Shown piece after piece: positions 35,786 to 44,982 of a DNA stretch of 64,000 nucleotides. The translations under genes were made by a program, and so were the position numbers. Below the pieces are notes generated by a model. The model did not search any database and was not told the origin of the DNA. It saw only the letters and a list, made by a program, of their open reading frames with translations. The stretch spans positions 1 to 64,000 of the forward strand of contig NZ_JAKIKY010000018.1 of NCBI RefSeq assembly GCF_023349185.1. The letters are read 5' to 3'. Numbering within the stretch: position 1 is the stretch's first letter; each line of letters begins with the position of its first letter. Source of the stretch: Shewanella aquimarina (GTDB taxonomy: Bacteria; Pseudomonadota; Gammaproteobacteria; Enterobacterales; Shewanellaceae).

Positions 35786-35947
35786 ATACCAATCACAGTA
35801 AACATGTGATCAGAAATAGCGCAGGAAAAACGCTTGAGAACAAAGCAGGATTTTTAGATAAGTAGTTATTCTACAATTAAAAATACTAATACAGTTATCG
35901 AGCGTTTTAACAAGCTAGAATGATCAATTATTTATTACGATTGGTAT
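35786..35947. mobile_element. Non-autonomous repeat element, copy 1 (ATACCAATC ends)
   Basis: A 162-bp AT-rich element has 9-bp terminal inverted repeats, ATACCAATC and GATTGGTAT. It contains no ORF. A shorter relative with the same arm and inner motifs (GTGATCA, ATAGCG, AAAAA, TTTAACAA, TGATCA) is at 51772-51863. Its right end overlaps the creA stop codon. Confidence 0.75.
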
Positions 35948-36435
35948 TAGTTAGGCGCTTGCGTCGCAGGCCTTGCTGCGGGCGCCTGCCAGGCCTGGGT
36001 GCCATAGAGCGGCACGGTCGACAGGCTGTGCTTATGGCTGCCATCTGTTTCCTTGGTGGAATAGGAGAGATAGATCAGCGTCTGATTGTCGGCGTCATAG
36101 ATACGTCTCACCTTAAGCGATTTGAACAAGATGCTCAGGGAGGCCTTAAACACCACCTCACCGCCGTGACTCTTGTCTATGTTGGCAAGATCCGCTGGCA
36201 GAATAGGCCCTGTCTGGCGACAGGCTATGCCCATATCTGACGGGTCGGCAAAATCCAGGTTCGCCTCGATACGGCTGATATGACAGGTCACCCCGGAGAT
36301 CTTAGGATCTTGCCTGGCCTCGATGATCACATCCTTAGTGGTAAAGACCCCTAGACTCACCTTGCCCACGTCATCGCCGCAGCCTGTTAGCAGGGTCATT
36401 GCCGCAACACCCATCATTCCAATCCAAGCTTTCAT
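35947..36435 (-). CDS. creA: CreA family protein
   Basis: CreA-family proteins are small conserved bacterial proteins of unknown function. The 162-residue product has a signal segment with a lipobox-like LLTGC (Cys19), so it is probably a lipoprotein. Conserved family stretches include DPKISGVTCHISRIEA near residue 42, ACRQTGPI near 71 and a C-terminal NTLIYLSYSTKETDGSHKHSLST-type region. The second ATG is chosen because AAGGA directly abuts the first. The C-terminal Ala/Pro-rich tail ends in sequence contributed by the terminal repeat of an adjacent element. Confidence 0.88.
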   Translation of the reverse strand: MKAWIGMMGVAAMTLLTGCGDDVGKVSLGVFTTKDVIIEARQDPKISGVTCHISRIEANLDFADPSDMGIACRQTGPILPADLANIDKSHGGEVVFKASLSILFKSLKVRRIYDADNQTLIYLSYSTKETDGSHKHSLSTVPLYGTQAWQAPAARPATQAPN

Positions 36436-36500
36436 CTTCATTCCTTGTTGTCTCGTTGTTTTGTGGTCTTATTGCCTTGACGCCCTAACACCTTATTGCG

Positions 36501-37883
36501 TTAACCAAACACCTTCTGCGCCCAGCGCGTCAGTCCAGCCGTCACACTACCAAAATGATCGCCGACCACTATCTCAGTATCAGGATACATCTGCGCAATC
36601 TTCTGGTAAATCGCCGGGCTCTTTGCCGTACCACCGGTCACATAGATGATGTCCGCTTGTGACTGGGTTAATTCGCCTTGGGCCTGCGTCATCGCCTCGG
36701 CCATCAAGGACTGAATCAGGCTCACAGGCTGGGCGATCGCATCAACGAAACCTTGCTGGTCTACCTCGGCGCTCAGCGCCGCATCGACATAATCCAGACT
36801 CGTCTGAGTGGTCGCACTGTCCGACAGGGCAATTTTGGCGCCCTCTGCGCTGCGAACCAAGCGATAGCCGAGCTGATCCCGCTGCACCTTGAGCAAACGC
36901 GACAGCAGATCCGAGCGCTCGGCATCTTTAATCAGCTCCTCGAGCATCTTACGGGTCGTCAGGCTGACAAAGTCGCGCTGGGCACTGATGTCGTTGACCG
37001 CCACCGCGTTCCAAAAGGGCTGACTGGGTACCGGCAAGCCATTAACCATCTGAGAGCCCAGTCCCAAATAGGGCATAAAGGCCTTCATGGCCAGGACGAT
37101 ATCCAAGTCGTTACCTCCTATACGCTGCCCGCTGTGGCCGAGAAAATCCGCGCTGCGATCGGCCTTTGCCATATGGGACGGTCCCATCTTCACCACAGAG
37201 CAGTCAGTGGTACCGCCGCCCACATCCACCACAAGTACCGTCTTATCCTGGGTCAGGCTGGCCTCGAAATCCATTCCCGCCGCCAGGGGCTCAAACAGGA
37301 AACTCACCTCACTGAAACCGGCGCGTCTGGCGGCCAGTGCTAGGATGGCTTCGGCCTGGCGATTGCTCTCCTCGCCGCCTATCCCCTGGAAGTTTACCGG
37401 ACGGCCGATCACCGCGTGGGTGGCACAGCCCTTGGCCCCTAGTTGTTTATCCGCTAAGGCCTTGATATGCATCATCATCAGGGTAACGATATCTTCGAAC
37501 AGAGCTATCTGATCCGCTCGCAAACCTGTCGCGCCGAGGAAAGATTTGGGCGAGCGAACATAGAAACCCTCTTCCGGCATCTCCAGATAGTGCTGCACCG
37601 CCTGCTCGCCGACGAATACCGCCTGTTCATCGCTGTCAAGATCCAGCGCCTGACGGGCATGACGGGCACGGCTTAATTGAGCCGAGCGCAGCTTGGCATA
37701 CTCGGCCTTTAAGTCACTGTGGAGCTGCTGATAGACGGCCTCGGCGATAAGCTCTCGATCGAAGGCATACAGGGTCGATACCAGGTAGTGAGAATCTCCC
37801 GACAGGGGCAAGAGGCGTACCTTGTCCCCTTCCATAATGCCGACGGCGCAGTTGGCGCTGCCATAATCGAATCCAACAAACAT
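36501..37883 (-). CDS. yegD: Hsp70-like protein YegD
   Basis: This 460-residue actin-fold ATPase resembles the N-terminal nucleotide-binding part of DnaK but lacks a substrate-binding domain, as in E. coli YegD (450). The phosphate-1 motif (VGFDYGSANCAVGI) opens the protein and phosphate-2 (LVVDVGGGTTDCSVV) is near residue 215. A C-terminal VTGGTAKSPAIYQ adenosine motif is present. Start ATG at 37881-37883 lies at the conserved N-terminus with GGGAG upstream. It is divergent from nfeD. Confidence 0.92.
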   Translation of the reverse strand: MFVGFDYGSANCAVGIMEGDKVRLLPLSGDSHYLVSTLYAFDRELIAEAVYQQLHSDLKAEYAKLRSAQLSRARHARQALDLDSDEQAVFVGEQAVQHYLEMPEEGFYVRSPKSFLGATGLRADQIALFEDIVTLMMMHIKALADKQLGAKGCATHAVIGRPVNFQGIGGEESNRQAEAILALAARRAGFSEVSFLFEPLAAGMDFEASLTQDKTVLVVDVGGGTTDCSVVKMGPSHMAKADRSADFLGHSGQRIGGNDLDIVLAMKAFMPYLGLGSQMVNGLPVPSQPFWNAVAVNDISAQRDFVSLTTRKMLEELIKDAERSDLLSRLLKVQRDQLGYRLVRSAEGAKIALSDSATTQTSLDYVDAALSAEVDQQGFVDAIAQPVSLIQSLMAEAMTQAQGELTQSQADIIYVTGGTAKSPAIYQKIAQMYPDTEIVVGDHFGSVTAGLTRWAQKVFG

Positions 37884-38020
37884 GCTAAGCGCTCCCGCCC
37901 ATGAAAAAAGCCGAGAAAAATAACACACTCAGCATAAAAGACAAGCCGCCAAATCAAATATCACCAAGAATTATCGCCAATGGGAAATCGTCTAAACTTA
38001 AAGGGATATTGGGAGTCGTT

Positions 38021-39535
38021 ATGCAGTATTTAAACTTGCGTCTACTAAGTTTTATCCCCCTGCTCTTGCTGATCCTGCTGAGCCAGGGAACGGCCGTGTC
38101 TAAGGCAGAAACTGCCGCGCAGCAAAATGACGCGCCCGCTACGGAAATCACGCCCCAGCCGATCCCCCTGCTGCAATTTAGCGGCGCCATAGGCCCGGCC
38201 ATAGGCGAGTATCTCAGCGATGAAATTGACCAGGCCAACCGTCTGCCAAGAGACCAGAGACCGCCGCTGATCATGATAGTGTTAGACACCCCGGGGGGGC
38301 TGGTCACCAGTCTGAGAAGCATCAATCAGGCGATCCTTGCATCCGAGATCCCTATCGCCTGTCTGGTGGCGCCGCCGGGTGCCAGGGCGATGAGCGCCGG
38401 CACCTACATGCTCTACGCCTGCCATATCGCCGCCATGGCACCGGCCACCACACTTGGCGCCGCCACACCTGTGCAGCTGGGTATGCCCTCCTCGCCTCAA
38501 GACTCTGGCCCGGATTCAGGTTCAGGTGCTAAGGAGCGCGGCTCATCAGAAAAAGCCAGCCAAAAACAAGGCGCGCAAGAGGATGACACCGGCGAGTCCA
38601 CGCCACAGGCAACCCCCAGAGACAACCAAGATGCCATGGCCCAAAAGGTGCTCAACGATGCCGTGGCCTATATTCGCTCTCTCGCGAAACTCAGAAACCG
38701 CAACGTTGAGTTTGCCGAGAAAGCCGTCATCGACGCCGCCACCCTCACCTCAGATGAGGCACTCGCCCAGAATGTGATAGAGCTGATCGCCGCCGATCCC
38801 GAAGAACTCGTGGCGAAACTCGACGGCTTTAACCTGGTGATAGACGGCGAGACTCAAACCCTGTCGCTGGCCGGGGCCAAATTAGTGCCCCACCAGCAGA
38901 GCTGGCGCAACCGTGTCATAGCAACCATAACCGATCCCAACATTGCCTATATCCTGATGCTAATCGGCATCTATGGCCTGCTGCTGGAGTTTTACAGCCC
39001 GGGCATAGGCGTTGCTGGCGTCACCGGTGGTATCGCCCTCTTAGTAGCCCTCTACGCCTTTCAGCTGCTGCCGGTCAACTACGCCGGGCTCGGGCTGATC
39101 CTGCTGGGCATAGCGCTTATCGTCGCCGAGTCCATGGTGCCCAGCTTCGGTATTCTGGGCCTTGGCGGCATCGCGGCCTTCGCTCTGGGCTCACTGTTTC
39201 TCATCGATGCACAGGCTGGCGATCTCGCCATCTCGCTGCCGCTCATCGCTGCGGTGACCGTCACCGCCTCGGGCTTCTCACTCTGGGTTCTCTCCAGCCT
39301 GTGGAAGGCCCGCAAGGCCGCCAATGTCAGCGGTGACGATCTGCTCATCGGCGCCAGTGCCCGGGTCGTCAAGGGCTTTGAGAAGTACGGCCTGGTTACC
39401 CTGGGCGGCGAATGTTGGCAGGCCAGATCCGACACTCAGACCCAGACCGGAGAAACGGTGCGGGTGCTTGGGCGCGACAAGCTCACCCTGATCGTCACAC
39501 CAAAGGCGACCCAGCCCGATTCACACAATCCTTAG
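38021..39535 (+). CDS. nfeD: NfeD-type membrane serine protease
   Basis: NfeD proteins are membrane proteases that cooperate with slipin/SPFH partners. The 504 residues carry a signal anchor (about 6-25), a ClpP/SppA-like protease domain with substrate motif DTPGGLVTS near residue 88 and nucleophile Ser in RAMSAGTYM near 125, and a lysine in VEFAEKAV near 233. A 50-residue low-complexity insert (about 152-200) lies between them. Four C-terminal TM helices and an OB-fold NfeD domain follow. Start ATG has GGGAG upstream. It is followed by its slipin partner after 9 bp. Confidence 0.92.
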   Translation: MQYLNLRLLSFIPLLLLILLSQGTAVSKAETAAQQNDAPATEITPQPIPLLQFSGAIGPAIGEYLSDEIDQANRLPRDQRPPLIMIVLDTPGGLVTSLRSINQAILASEIPIACLVAPPGARAMSAGTYMLYACHIAAMAPATTLGAATPVQLGMPSSPQDSGPDSGSGAKERGSSEKASQKQGAQEDDTGESTPQATPRDNQDAMAQKVLNDAVAYIRSLAKLRNRNVEFAEKAVIDAATLTSDEALAQNVIELIAADPEELVAKLDGFNLVIDGETQTLSLAGAKLVPHQQSWRNRVIATITDPNIAYILMLIGIYGLLLEFYSPGIGVAGVTGGIALLVALYAFQLLPVNYAGLGLILLGIALIVAESMVPSFGILGLGGIAAFALGSLFLIDAQAGDLAISLPLIAAVTVTASGFSLWVLSSLWKARKAANVSGDDLLIGASARVVKGFEKYGLVTLGGECWQARSDTQTQTGETVRVLGRDKLTLIVTPKATQPDSHNP

Positions 39536-39544
39536 GAGGTAACC

Positions 39545-40348
39545 ATGGAAGCCTTAGCCTACAATACCCAGCTCTTCTTCGTCGCCCTTATCTTCCTGCT
39601 GGTGTCACTACTGATCAGCACCTTCAAGATATTGCGCGAATATGAGCGTGGGGTGATCTTCATGTTGGGACGCTTCTACCGGGTCAAGGGCCCAGGCCTC
39701 ATCATAGTGATCCCCCTGATACAACAAATGGTGCGCGTGGATCTGCGCACCGTGGTGATGGATGTGCCGACGCAGGATGTGATCAGTCGCGACAACGTCT
39801 CGGTACAGGTCAATGCGGTGATCTACTTTCGGGTGATCGATGCCCAGAAGGCGATCATCAACGTGGAAGATTATCTGCAGGCCACCTCGCAGCTGGCACA
39901 GACCACGTTACGCTCTGTACTTGGGCAACACGAGCTCGATGAGATGTTGGCCAATCGAGACATGCTCAACACCGACATTCAGTCTATCCTAGATAGCCGC
40001 ACCGACGGCTGGGGGATCAAGGTCTCTAATGTCGAGATAAAACATGTGGATCTCAACGAGACCATGGTGCGCGCCATCGCCAAACAAGCCGAAGCCGAGC
40101 GGATCAGACGCGCCAAGGTTATCCATGCCTCAGGGGAAATGGAAGCCTCAACCAAGCTAGTGGAAGCGGCGCAGAACCTGAAAAAATCCCCCAACGCCAT
40201 CTTGCTGCGTTACCTACAGACCCTCACGGAGATCGCCGGCGAGAAGAACTCGACCATCCTCTTCCCGCTGCCGATGGATCTGCTCAAGGGGGTACTCGGC
40301 CGGGCTAGCGAGCAGGAGAAGTCATCGGCTAAGAAAGCCGAGGATTAA
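39545..40348 (+). CDS. Slipin, SPFH/band-7 protein
   Basis: This 267-residue stomatin-like protein has one N-terminal TM hairpin (about 9-28, FFVALIFLLVSLLISTF) and an SPFH domain (about 28-200) with YERGVIFMLGRFYRVKGPG. It ends in a coiled coil (about 175-235) used for oligomerisation. It is the partner of NfeD; the two are separated by 9 bp and share an operon. An AGGAGG Shine-Dalgarno precedes the ATG. Its stop overlaps the convergent DUF2955 gene by 4 bp. Confidence 0.95.
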   Translation: MEALAYNTQLFFVALIFLLVSLLISTFKILREYERGVIFMLGRFYRVKGPGLIIVIPLIQQMVRVDLRTVVMDVPTQDVISRDNVSVQVNAVIYFRVIDAQKAIINVEDYLQATSQLAQTTLRSVLGQHELDEMLANRDMLNTDIQSILDSRTDGWGIKVSNVEIKHVDLNETMVRAIAKQAEAERIRRAKVIHASGEMEASTKLVEAAQNLKKSPNAILLRYLQTLTEIAGEKNSTILFPLPMDLLKGVLGRASEQEKSSAKKAED

Positions 40349-41373
40349 TGACCGAAGCGGGTCGCCTCGAATCGATTAAGCAGCAGATGCACCAGATAAC
40401 AGGCCATCAGGGTCAAGACTATGGCGCCTAAGATACTCGAGGCGCGATAGAAGCTGCTATAGATCAGATCGTTATTCGGTGTCAGATTTTGCCCATAGAG
40501 GGTGCCCAAGGTGGTCATGGCGCCAAATCCGACACCGGAACCCATCGCCTCGGTGACGTGAGCCTGACTAAACAACAGAGTCACCAACCAGAACAGCGGC
40601 AGCAAGAGCACCAGCTCGTGGGCCCAGGTATAGAGCAGCAACTGCATCAAGACACCACAACTCACCCCCAGCACAGTCCCAATGGCGCGGCGTCTGGCGT
40701 ACCCCAGGGCGCCGTTCCAGTGCATGGGAAAGAGCAGCAACAGGGTCGTCGCCTGAGCCGCCAGCGAATCACGCAGATCAAACACCTGAAACACCACAAA
40801 GGAGATGGTGGCGATGGTGGCGCCCATCAGCGCCTCGTGACGCATGCGATGGGGCGCCTTAGGCATGGCAGCCATAGGCGCCCGTGCATCGACGTCGGGA
40901 AACAGATACATCATCAGGTAGGCGATCAAAATCGAAAACGCACAGCCCATAAAGTTATTGTTTGCCAGCTCAACCACATCGGTATCCGGATAACTGGCAA
41001 AATGCAGCATGATACTCAGGCTGATCACCCCAGTGGCACCAAACAAAAACAGGCTGCCGCGTGACATGCAGGCGAAACGATAGAGAAACAGTAAGAAGGC
41101 CACCATGGCCATCAACAAGGGGTAAGACTCCAGATACTCGGCCAGCAGCGCCACCTCCAAGATGGCGATGACAGAGGAGGCCATTACCTGACGAACCACA
41201 TGCATCGACATCTTGGGCAAAATGCCAAGTAACAACATGGGCAGCACGGTAAAGAAGACCCCGTAGTTGAACTCCAGCACCTTACAGCTGAGAAAGCCCA
41301 GGGTGGCACCGGTGGCAATACGCAAACATTGGCGCAGGTCGTTACGGCTAAGCGCGTGATGACGAACTAACAC
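40345..41373 (-). CDS. DUF2955 membrane protein, FUSC-like efflux component
   Basis: This 342-residue inner-membrane protein has about ten predicted TM helices in two blocks, as in aromatic-acid/fusaric-acid exporter families. It is the last gene of a marR-hlyD-DUF2955 operon, 9 bp downstream of the HlyD gene. DUF2955 proteins pair with HlyD-type adaptors, so an export role is likely; the substrate is unknown. The start is GTG. Its end overlaps the slipin gene on the other strand. Confidence 0.85.
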   Translation of the reverse strand: MLVRHHALSRNDLRQCLRIATGATLGFLSCKVLEFNYGVFFTVLPMLLLGILPKMSMHVVRQVMASSVIAILEVALLAEYLESYPLLMAMVAFLLFLYRFACMSRGSLFLFGATGVISLSIMLHFASYPDTDVVELANNNFMGCAFSILIAYLMMYLFPDVDARAPMAAMPKAPHRMRHEALMGATIATISFVVFQVFDLRDSLAAQATTLLLLFPMHWNGALGYARRRAIGTVLGVSCGVLMQLLLYTWAHELVLLLPLFWLVTLLFSQAHVTEAMGSGVGFGAMTTLGTLYGQNLTPNNDLIYSSFYRASSILGAIVLTLMACYLVHLLLNRFEATRFGH

Positions 41374-41382
41374 AAGGCGCCC

Positions 41383-42441
41383 CTAGTAGATGTAGTGCAG
41401 CAGGCTGATGAACTTGATCTGCATCTTCGCCAGCAACTCATAAACAGCATTGTTAGACTGTAGCTGCACGGTCGCCTTAGCCCCCGCCGGCAGGGTGATT
41501 TGCACATCGGGCGCTAACTCGAGGTGAAGACGAAAACGCTGGGCATCACGCACCCAACGATTTGACTGGGCTGGCGTGGCCAGGCGCCCGTTGGCATCGA
41601 ACTGGGCCTGACTCACACCGGCATCGACACTACTTACGCTGGCGCTGAACAGCTCGCCGGGACGACCATCGAAGGCCACCAGCGCGGTAGCCCCCGGGGT
41701 GATATGACGCAGGTTCTTCTCACGAAAGTCGGCTATTACATCGACATTGTCCAGCAGCAGCGCCATGACAGGCGTCGACTGATTAACCATGTTGCCCGAG
41801 GCCAGCTGCACATTGGTCACCACACCGTCATGCTGCGCACGGATCTGGGTATAGCTCAGCGCCAGTCTCGCCTGAGACAGACGGTTCTTGGCCTGACGCA
41901 ACTTGAGATTGTCTTCACCTGGCAAGCCTCTGAGTGTTTGCACCTTGGTAAGCTGTGCCTTGGCGGCCAAGAGCTGAGAGCGGCTTGCCTTCACCTCTGT
42001 CTGCGCCTGATCGATCATCTGCTGAGACACACTCTGGTTAGCATAGAGGGACTGAATACGCTTAGCCTCTCGCTGCTTAAGCGCATAGGCAATCTCCTTG
42101 GCATTCACCTCCGCACTGGCGGCGGCAATGGCCGCATCCAACTCGGCGTTATTTTGTCTCGCCTGCTCCAGGGCCAACTCGGCCTGTTCCTGGGCCAGCA
42201 GAAAGGGGGTGGCATCCAAACTAAACAGCAGATCGCCTTGCTTCACCTTCTGGTTGTTGCTGACCTCTACCGACACGACCCGGCCACTCACCTGAGGGGC
42301 AACCTGGGTAATGGTGCGGGTCGCCATCGCCTGTGTGGTCAAGGGCATCTTAAGATCGGCCACCAGGAAATAACCAAACAACAGGATGAAGCCAATACTG
42401 GCAAACTTAACTAAACGGGCAAATTGCTGATCCGGTGTCAT
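41383..42441 (-). CDS. HlyD-family membrane fusion protein
   Basis: This 352-residue periplasmic adaptor has an N-terminal TM anchor (IGFILLFGYFLVADL, about 16-30), a biotinyl-lipoyl-like half (VAPQVSGRVVSVEVSNNQKVKQGDLLFSLD), a long alpha-helical hairpin (about 78-185) and a second lipoyl half (LSYTQIRAQHDGVVTNV). It bridges the DUF2955 pump toward the outer membrane, possibly with a TolC-like channel encoded elsewhere. It sits 5 bp downstream of the marR gene. Confidence 0.92.
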   Translation of the reverse strand: MTPDQQFARLVKFASIGFILLFGYFLVADLKMPLTTQAMATRTITQVAPQVSGRVVSVEVSNNQKVKQGDLLFSLDATPFLLAQEQAELALEQARQNNAELDAAIAAASAEVNAKEIAYALKQREAKRIQSLYANQSVSQQMIDQAQTEVKASRSQLLAAKAQLTKVQTLRGLPGEDNLKLRQAKNRLSQARLALSYTQIRAQHDGVVTNVQLASGNMVNQSTPVMALLLDNVDVIADFREKNLRHITPGATALVAFDGRPGELFSASVSSVDAGVSQAQFDANGRLATPAQSNRWVRDAQRFRLHLELAPDVQITLPAGAKATVQLQSNNAVYELLAKMQIKFISLLHYIY

Positions 42442-42446
42442 GCTGA

Positions 42447-42926
42447 CTACTTTTCCTCTTTATCTGTGGCGGTTGGATGTAATTTATTGAAGGCGTTATC
42501 TGTAATGCGATTGAGTACCGACTCGAAGACCTTTAACTCTTCGGCACCGATTCCGGCATAGAGCTCGGCGCGCAGGTCGATAATGCGCTGTCGAATGAAG
42601 GCCAGCAGATCCAGGCCAGCCTGGGTCAGAGAGACGCGACGCACGCGCTTGTCATGCTCGCAGCAGTGACGTTCTATAAGGGCCTGCTGCTCCAGCTGAC
42701 TCAGGGTGCGCATTAAGGACGCCAACTCTATCTCAAGCGCCTCGGCCAGCGCCTTCTGGCTGGTTTCCTGCCCCATGCGATAGAGTTTCCAAAGCACGAC
42801 CCAACGGCTATGGGTCAGACCTAGGGGCGCAAGCTCTGCATCGGCGACCATGCGCCATAAACGTGCCAGCCTGGCCACACGCTCCGCGTTGGATGACTCG
42901 GCCCTATCTCGATTTTCCTCTGTCAT
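42447..42926 (-). CDS. MarR-family regulator
   Basis: This 159-residue winged-helix regulator heads the marR-hlyD-DUF2955 operon. The DNA-binding region (about 50-105) contains SQKALAEALEIELASLMRTLSQLEQQALIER followed by the wing. GAGGAGG precedes the ATG. Two matching 14-bp palindromes upstream (42966-42979, 42991-43004) are probably its operators. It likely represses the export genes until an effector, perhaps a phenolic or aromatic compound, releases it. Confidence 0.92.
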   Translation of the reverse strand: MTEENRDRAESSNAERVARLARLWRMVADAELAPLGLTHSRWVVLWKLYRMGQETSQKALAEALEIELASLMRTLSQLEQQALIERHCCEHDKRVRRVSLTQAGLDLLAFIRQRIIDLRAELYAGIGAEELKVFESVLNRITDNAFNKLHPTATDKEEK

Positions 42927-42965
42927 CTCGCCCTCCTCGTTAGGCTTGTGATACCTGGCAAATTA

Positions 42966-43004
42966 CTTAGCAAGCTAAGCATTATATTTATTTAGCAGGC
43001 TAAG
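42966..43004 (-). promoter_or_regulatory. Paired MarR operators
   Basis: CTTAGCAAGCTAAG (42966-42979) is a perfect inverted repeat and TTTAGCAGGCTAAG (42991-43004) is the same site with slight change. Centre-to-centre spacing is 25 bp, which is close to 2.4 helical turns. They lie 40-80 bp upstream of the marR start. Confidence 0.7.
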
Positions 43005-43343
43005 TAAATGGCAAGATGAGAATAAATTACATGTGGGGCGTGGTGCCTTAGCCCCTCGCCCCCTTTAAAGCGCTTAGAAATAACAACTTAAGTGGGCATT
43101 AGCCGAAGCCTAATAAGAGCAAGATGGGATCAGAAAAAGCGCAAGCAGTTAGTCGGTGATGCAGAAGAAGTGAAATAGTCGTCAGGCAACTTATAACCAG
43201 CTGCAAATTGGCGAGATAAGTCTATTGGATGCGATATTTTGTCGAATGGTAAAAAGGCTAATAGCCGTCGAGCACGCCGAGCTCTAGCCTACAAGCAGAC
43301 AAGGACTCGCTATCACTCAGTAGGGCTGGCTCAGGCTCAAGCC

Positions 43344-43364
43344 TTAGGGCTTAGGGCTTAGGGC
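43344..43364 (+). repeat. Three tandem TTAGGGC heptamers
   Basis: Three exact copies of TTAGGGC lie in the intergenic region between marR and trhO. This short tandem repeat contains no gene. Confidence 0.8.
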
Positions 43365-43392
43365 GCAAAAGACACGGCGGAAAATAAACCAC

Positions 43393-43452
43393 ACGACTCG
43401 CTATGGGGGAACAAGATTCGCTATGGGCAAATAAGATTCGCTAGCGAGTAAA
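43393..43452 (+). repeat. Three tandem 20-bp repeats
   Basis: Three copies share GATTCGCTA-type cores (ACGACTCGCTATGG, AAGATTCGCTATGG, AAGATTCGCTAGCG). They lie downstream of the heptamer repeats in the same intergenic region. Confidence 0.75.
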
Positions 43453-43463
43453 AAGCGGCCAAT

Positions 43464-43496
43464 AAAAAAGCGAGCATTGCATAACACAACACTCGC
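43464..43496 (-). terminator. Terminator 270 bp downstream of trhO
   Basis: On the minus strand GCGAGTGTTG pairs with CAATGCTCGC (two G-U wobbles) and is followed by six T residues. The plus strand version would have two mismatches. It lies far from the trhO stop, so either trhO has a long 3' UTR or a small RNA ends here. Confidence 0.65.
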
Positions 43497-43763
43497 CTTT
43501 GCTTCTTACTCTGAATACATTGGCTCAGACTCTCTAAAAACTGAAAGGCTATCTACATCTTCACCAATACTGCTCATCAAGCAGACAGGTCGCCCGATGC
43601 AACTCATCTCTAGCAGCCCTTTAAGTATAGAAGCTGTTCGCCATTAATCACAAATATTCGCGCACAAATATCAGCCACAAATATTCACGGCCATTGTATT
43701 CACGGGCATTGCCGCGCCGATTTTTACCAAGGTTCAGCGCTAGTCGTGCAGAGTCGCAGACTA

Positions 43764-44744
43764 TTAGCCCTCCGGCTGCTGACGCTGTTTGCGCTCGACC
43801 TTGTGCTGACGGCGCTGCTCGATCACCTGCTTCACGTCGCTGCCGATATGGCTTTCGCCACGCGACTTGGCGAGTTGCACCTGACGCTCACGCTCGACGA
43901 AACGCTTACGCTGCTTATCGGATAGCTTGTCGATGCAATGCGGGCAACTCACGCCCTGCACATAATGCTCGCTCTGCTTGTCTTCCTCTGTGATCGGCAG
44001 ACGGCAGGCATTACACTGATCGTACTGGCCCTTCTCCAGCTGATGATTGACCGCAACGCGATTGTCGAACACGAAACATTCACCTTCCCAGAGACTCTCT
44101 TCGGGCTGCACCTCTTCCAGATACTTGAGCACGCCACCCTCTAGGTGATAGACCTCATCGAACCCCTGCTCTTTAAGGTAAGCCGTTGATTTCTCACAGC
44201 GGATGCCACCAGTACAGAACATGGCCACCTTCTTATGCTGCTTAGGATCCAGGTTCTGCTTCACGTATTCGGGAAACTCTCTGAAGGTTGCCGTCTTAGG
44301 ATCGACCGCATTCTTGAAGGTGCCTATGTTGACTTCATAGTCGTTGCGGGTGTCGATAAGTAGCACCTCGGGATCTGAAATCAACTTGTTCCAGTCCTTG
44401 GGCTTAACATAGGTGCCGACTACCTTACGGGGATCTATGCCTTCGACCCCCATGGTGACTATCTCTTTCTTCAGCTTCACTTTCGTGCGATAGAAAGGCA
44501 TCTCATCGTCGAAGGAGAGTTTGTGGACTATGTTATCCAGCCCTGGTTGGCCATCTAACCAGGCCAGTAGACTGTCGATACCTGCCTGGCTACCGGCGAC
44601 CGTGCCGTTGATCCCTTCGCTGGCCAGCAACAAGGTGCCCTTAATCCCTAAGGCTTCCATCTCCTTCAGCAAAGGCTGCTGCAGGGCCTCAAAATCCGGC
44701 AGAGAGACAAACTTATATAACGCACATACTACAAACTGAGACAT
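43764..44744 (-). CDS. trhO: tRNA uridine(34) hydroxylase TrhO (YceA)
   Basis: TrhO hydroxylates uridine at position 34 of tRNA in oxygen-dependent wobble modification. The 326 residues have an N-terminal UPF0176 acylphosphatase-like domain (MSQFVVCALYKF), a rhodanese domain (about 125-220) with Cys177 and Cys183 in CTGGIRCEKS and a C-terminal zinc-binding part with C-x2-C pairs (CNAC, CPHC). The C-terminal tail is basic. The gene is divergent from the glutathione transferase gene. Confidence 0.94.
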   Translation of the reverse strand: MSQFVVCALYKFVSLPDFEALQQPLLKEMEALGIKGTLLLASEGINGTVAGSQAGIDSLLAWLDGQPGLDNIVHKLSFDDEMPFYRTKVKLKKEIVTMGVEGIDPRKVVGTYVKPKDWNKLISDPEVLLIDTRNDYEVNIGTFKNAVDPKTATFREFPEYVKQNLDPKQHKKVAMFCTGGIRCEKSTAYLKEQGFDEVYHLEGGVLKYLEEVQPEESLWEGECFVFDNRVAVNHQLEKGQYDQCNACRLPITEEDKQSEHYVQGVSCPHCIDKLSDKQRKRFVERERQVQLAKSRGESHIGSDVKQVIEQRRQHKVERKQRQQPEG

Positions 44745-44982
44745 ATCAACCTCTTAACTGCTCGCTGAGGCTTAATCCCCAGTGCATGAATAGACGCTCT
44801 CACACTTAAAGGGTTACCCAAGGTGACCCAGAGCGCAAAATGGAGGCGAATTCTACCTAAATCACAGTTAAACAAACAGGCAGAAAAAGTAAGGGTATTT
44901 TCAGCCAAAGAGTGTAATAGCAAACGGACTTGCGATTTAGGCCAAAGCCATGAAGAATAGCGCCAGCAATCAAGGAGACCCC

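Larger units (their letters stand above)
43005..43763. other. Long intergenic region between marR and trhO
   Basis: In about 760 bp no convincing protein gene was found. It contains the heptamer and 20-bp tandem repeats, a minus-strand terminator and, at 43650-43690, three copies of CACAAATAT. Confidence 0.45.

Noticed and set aside
43344..43364. TTAGGGC repeats as telomere-like sequence
   Set aside because: Only three copies, in the middle of ordinary chromosomal DNA.
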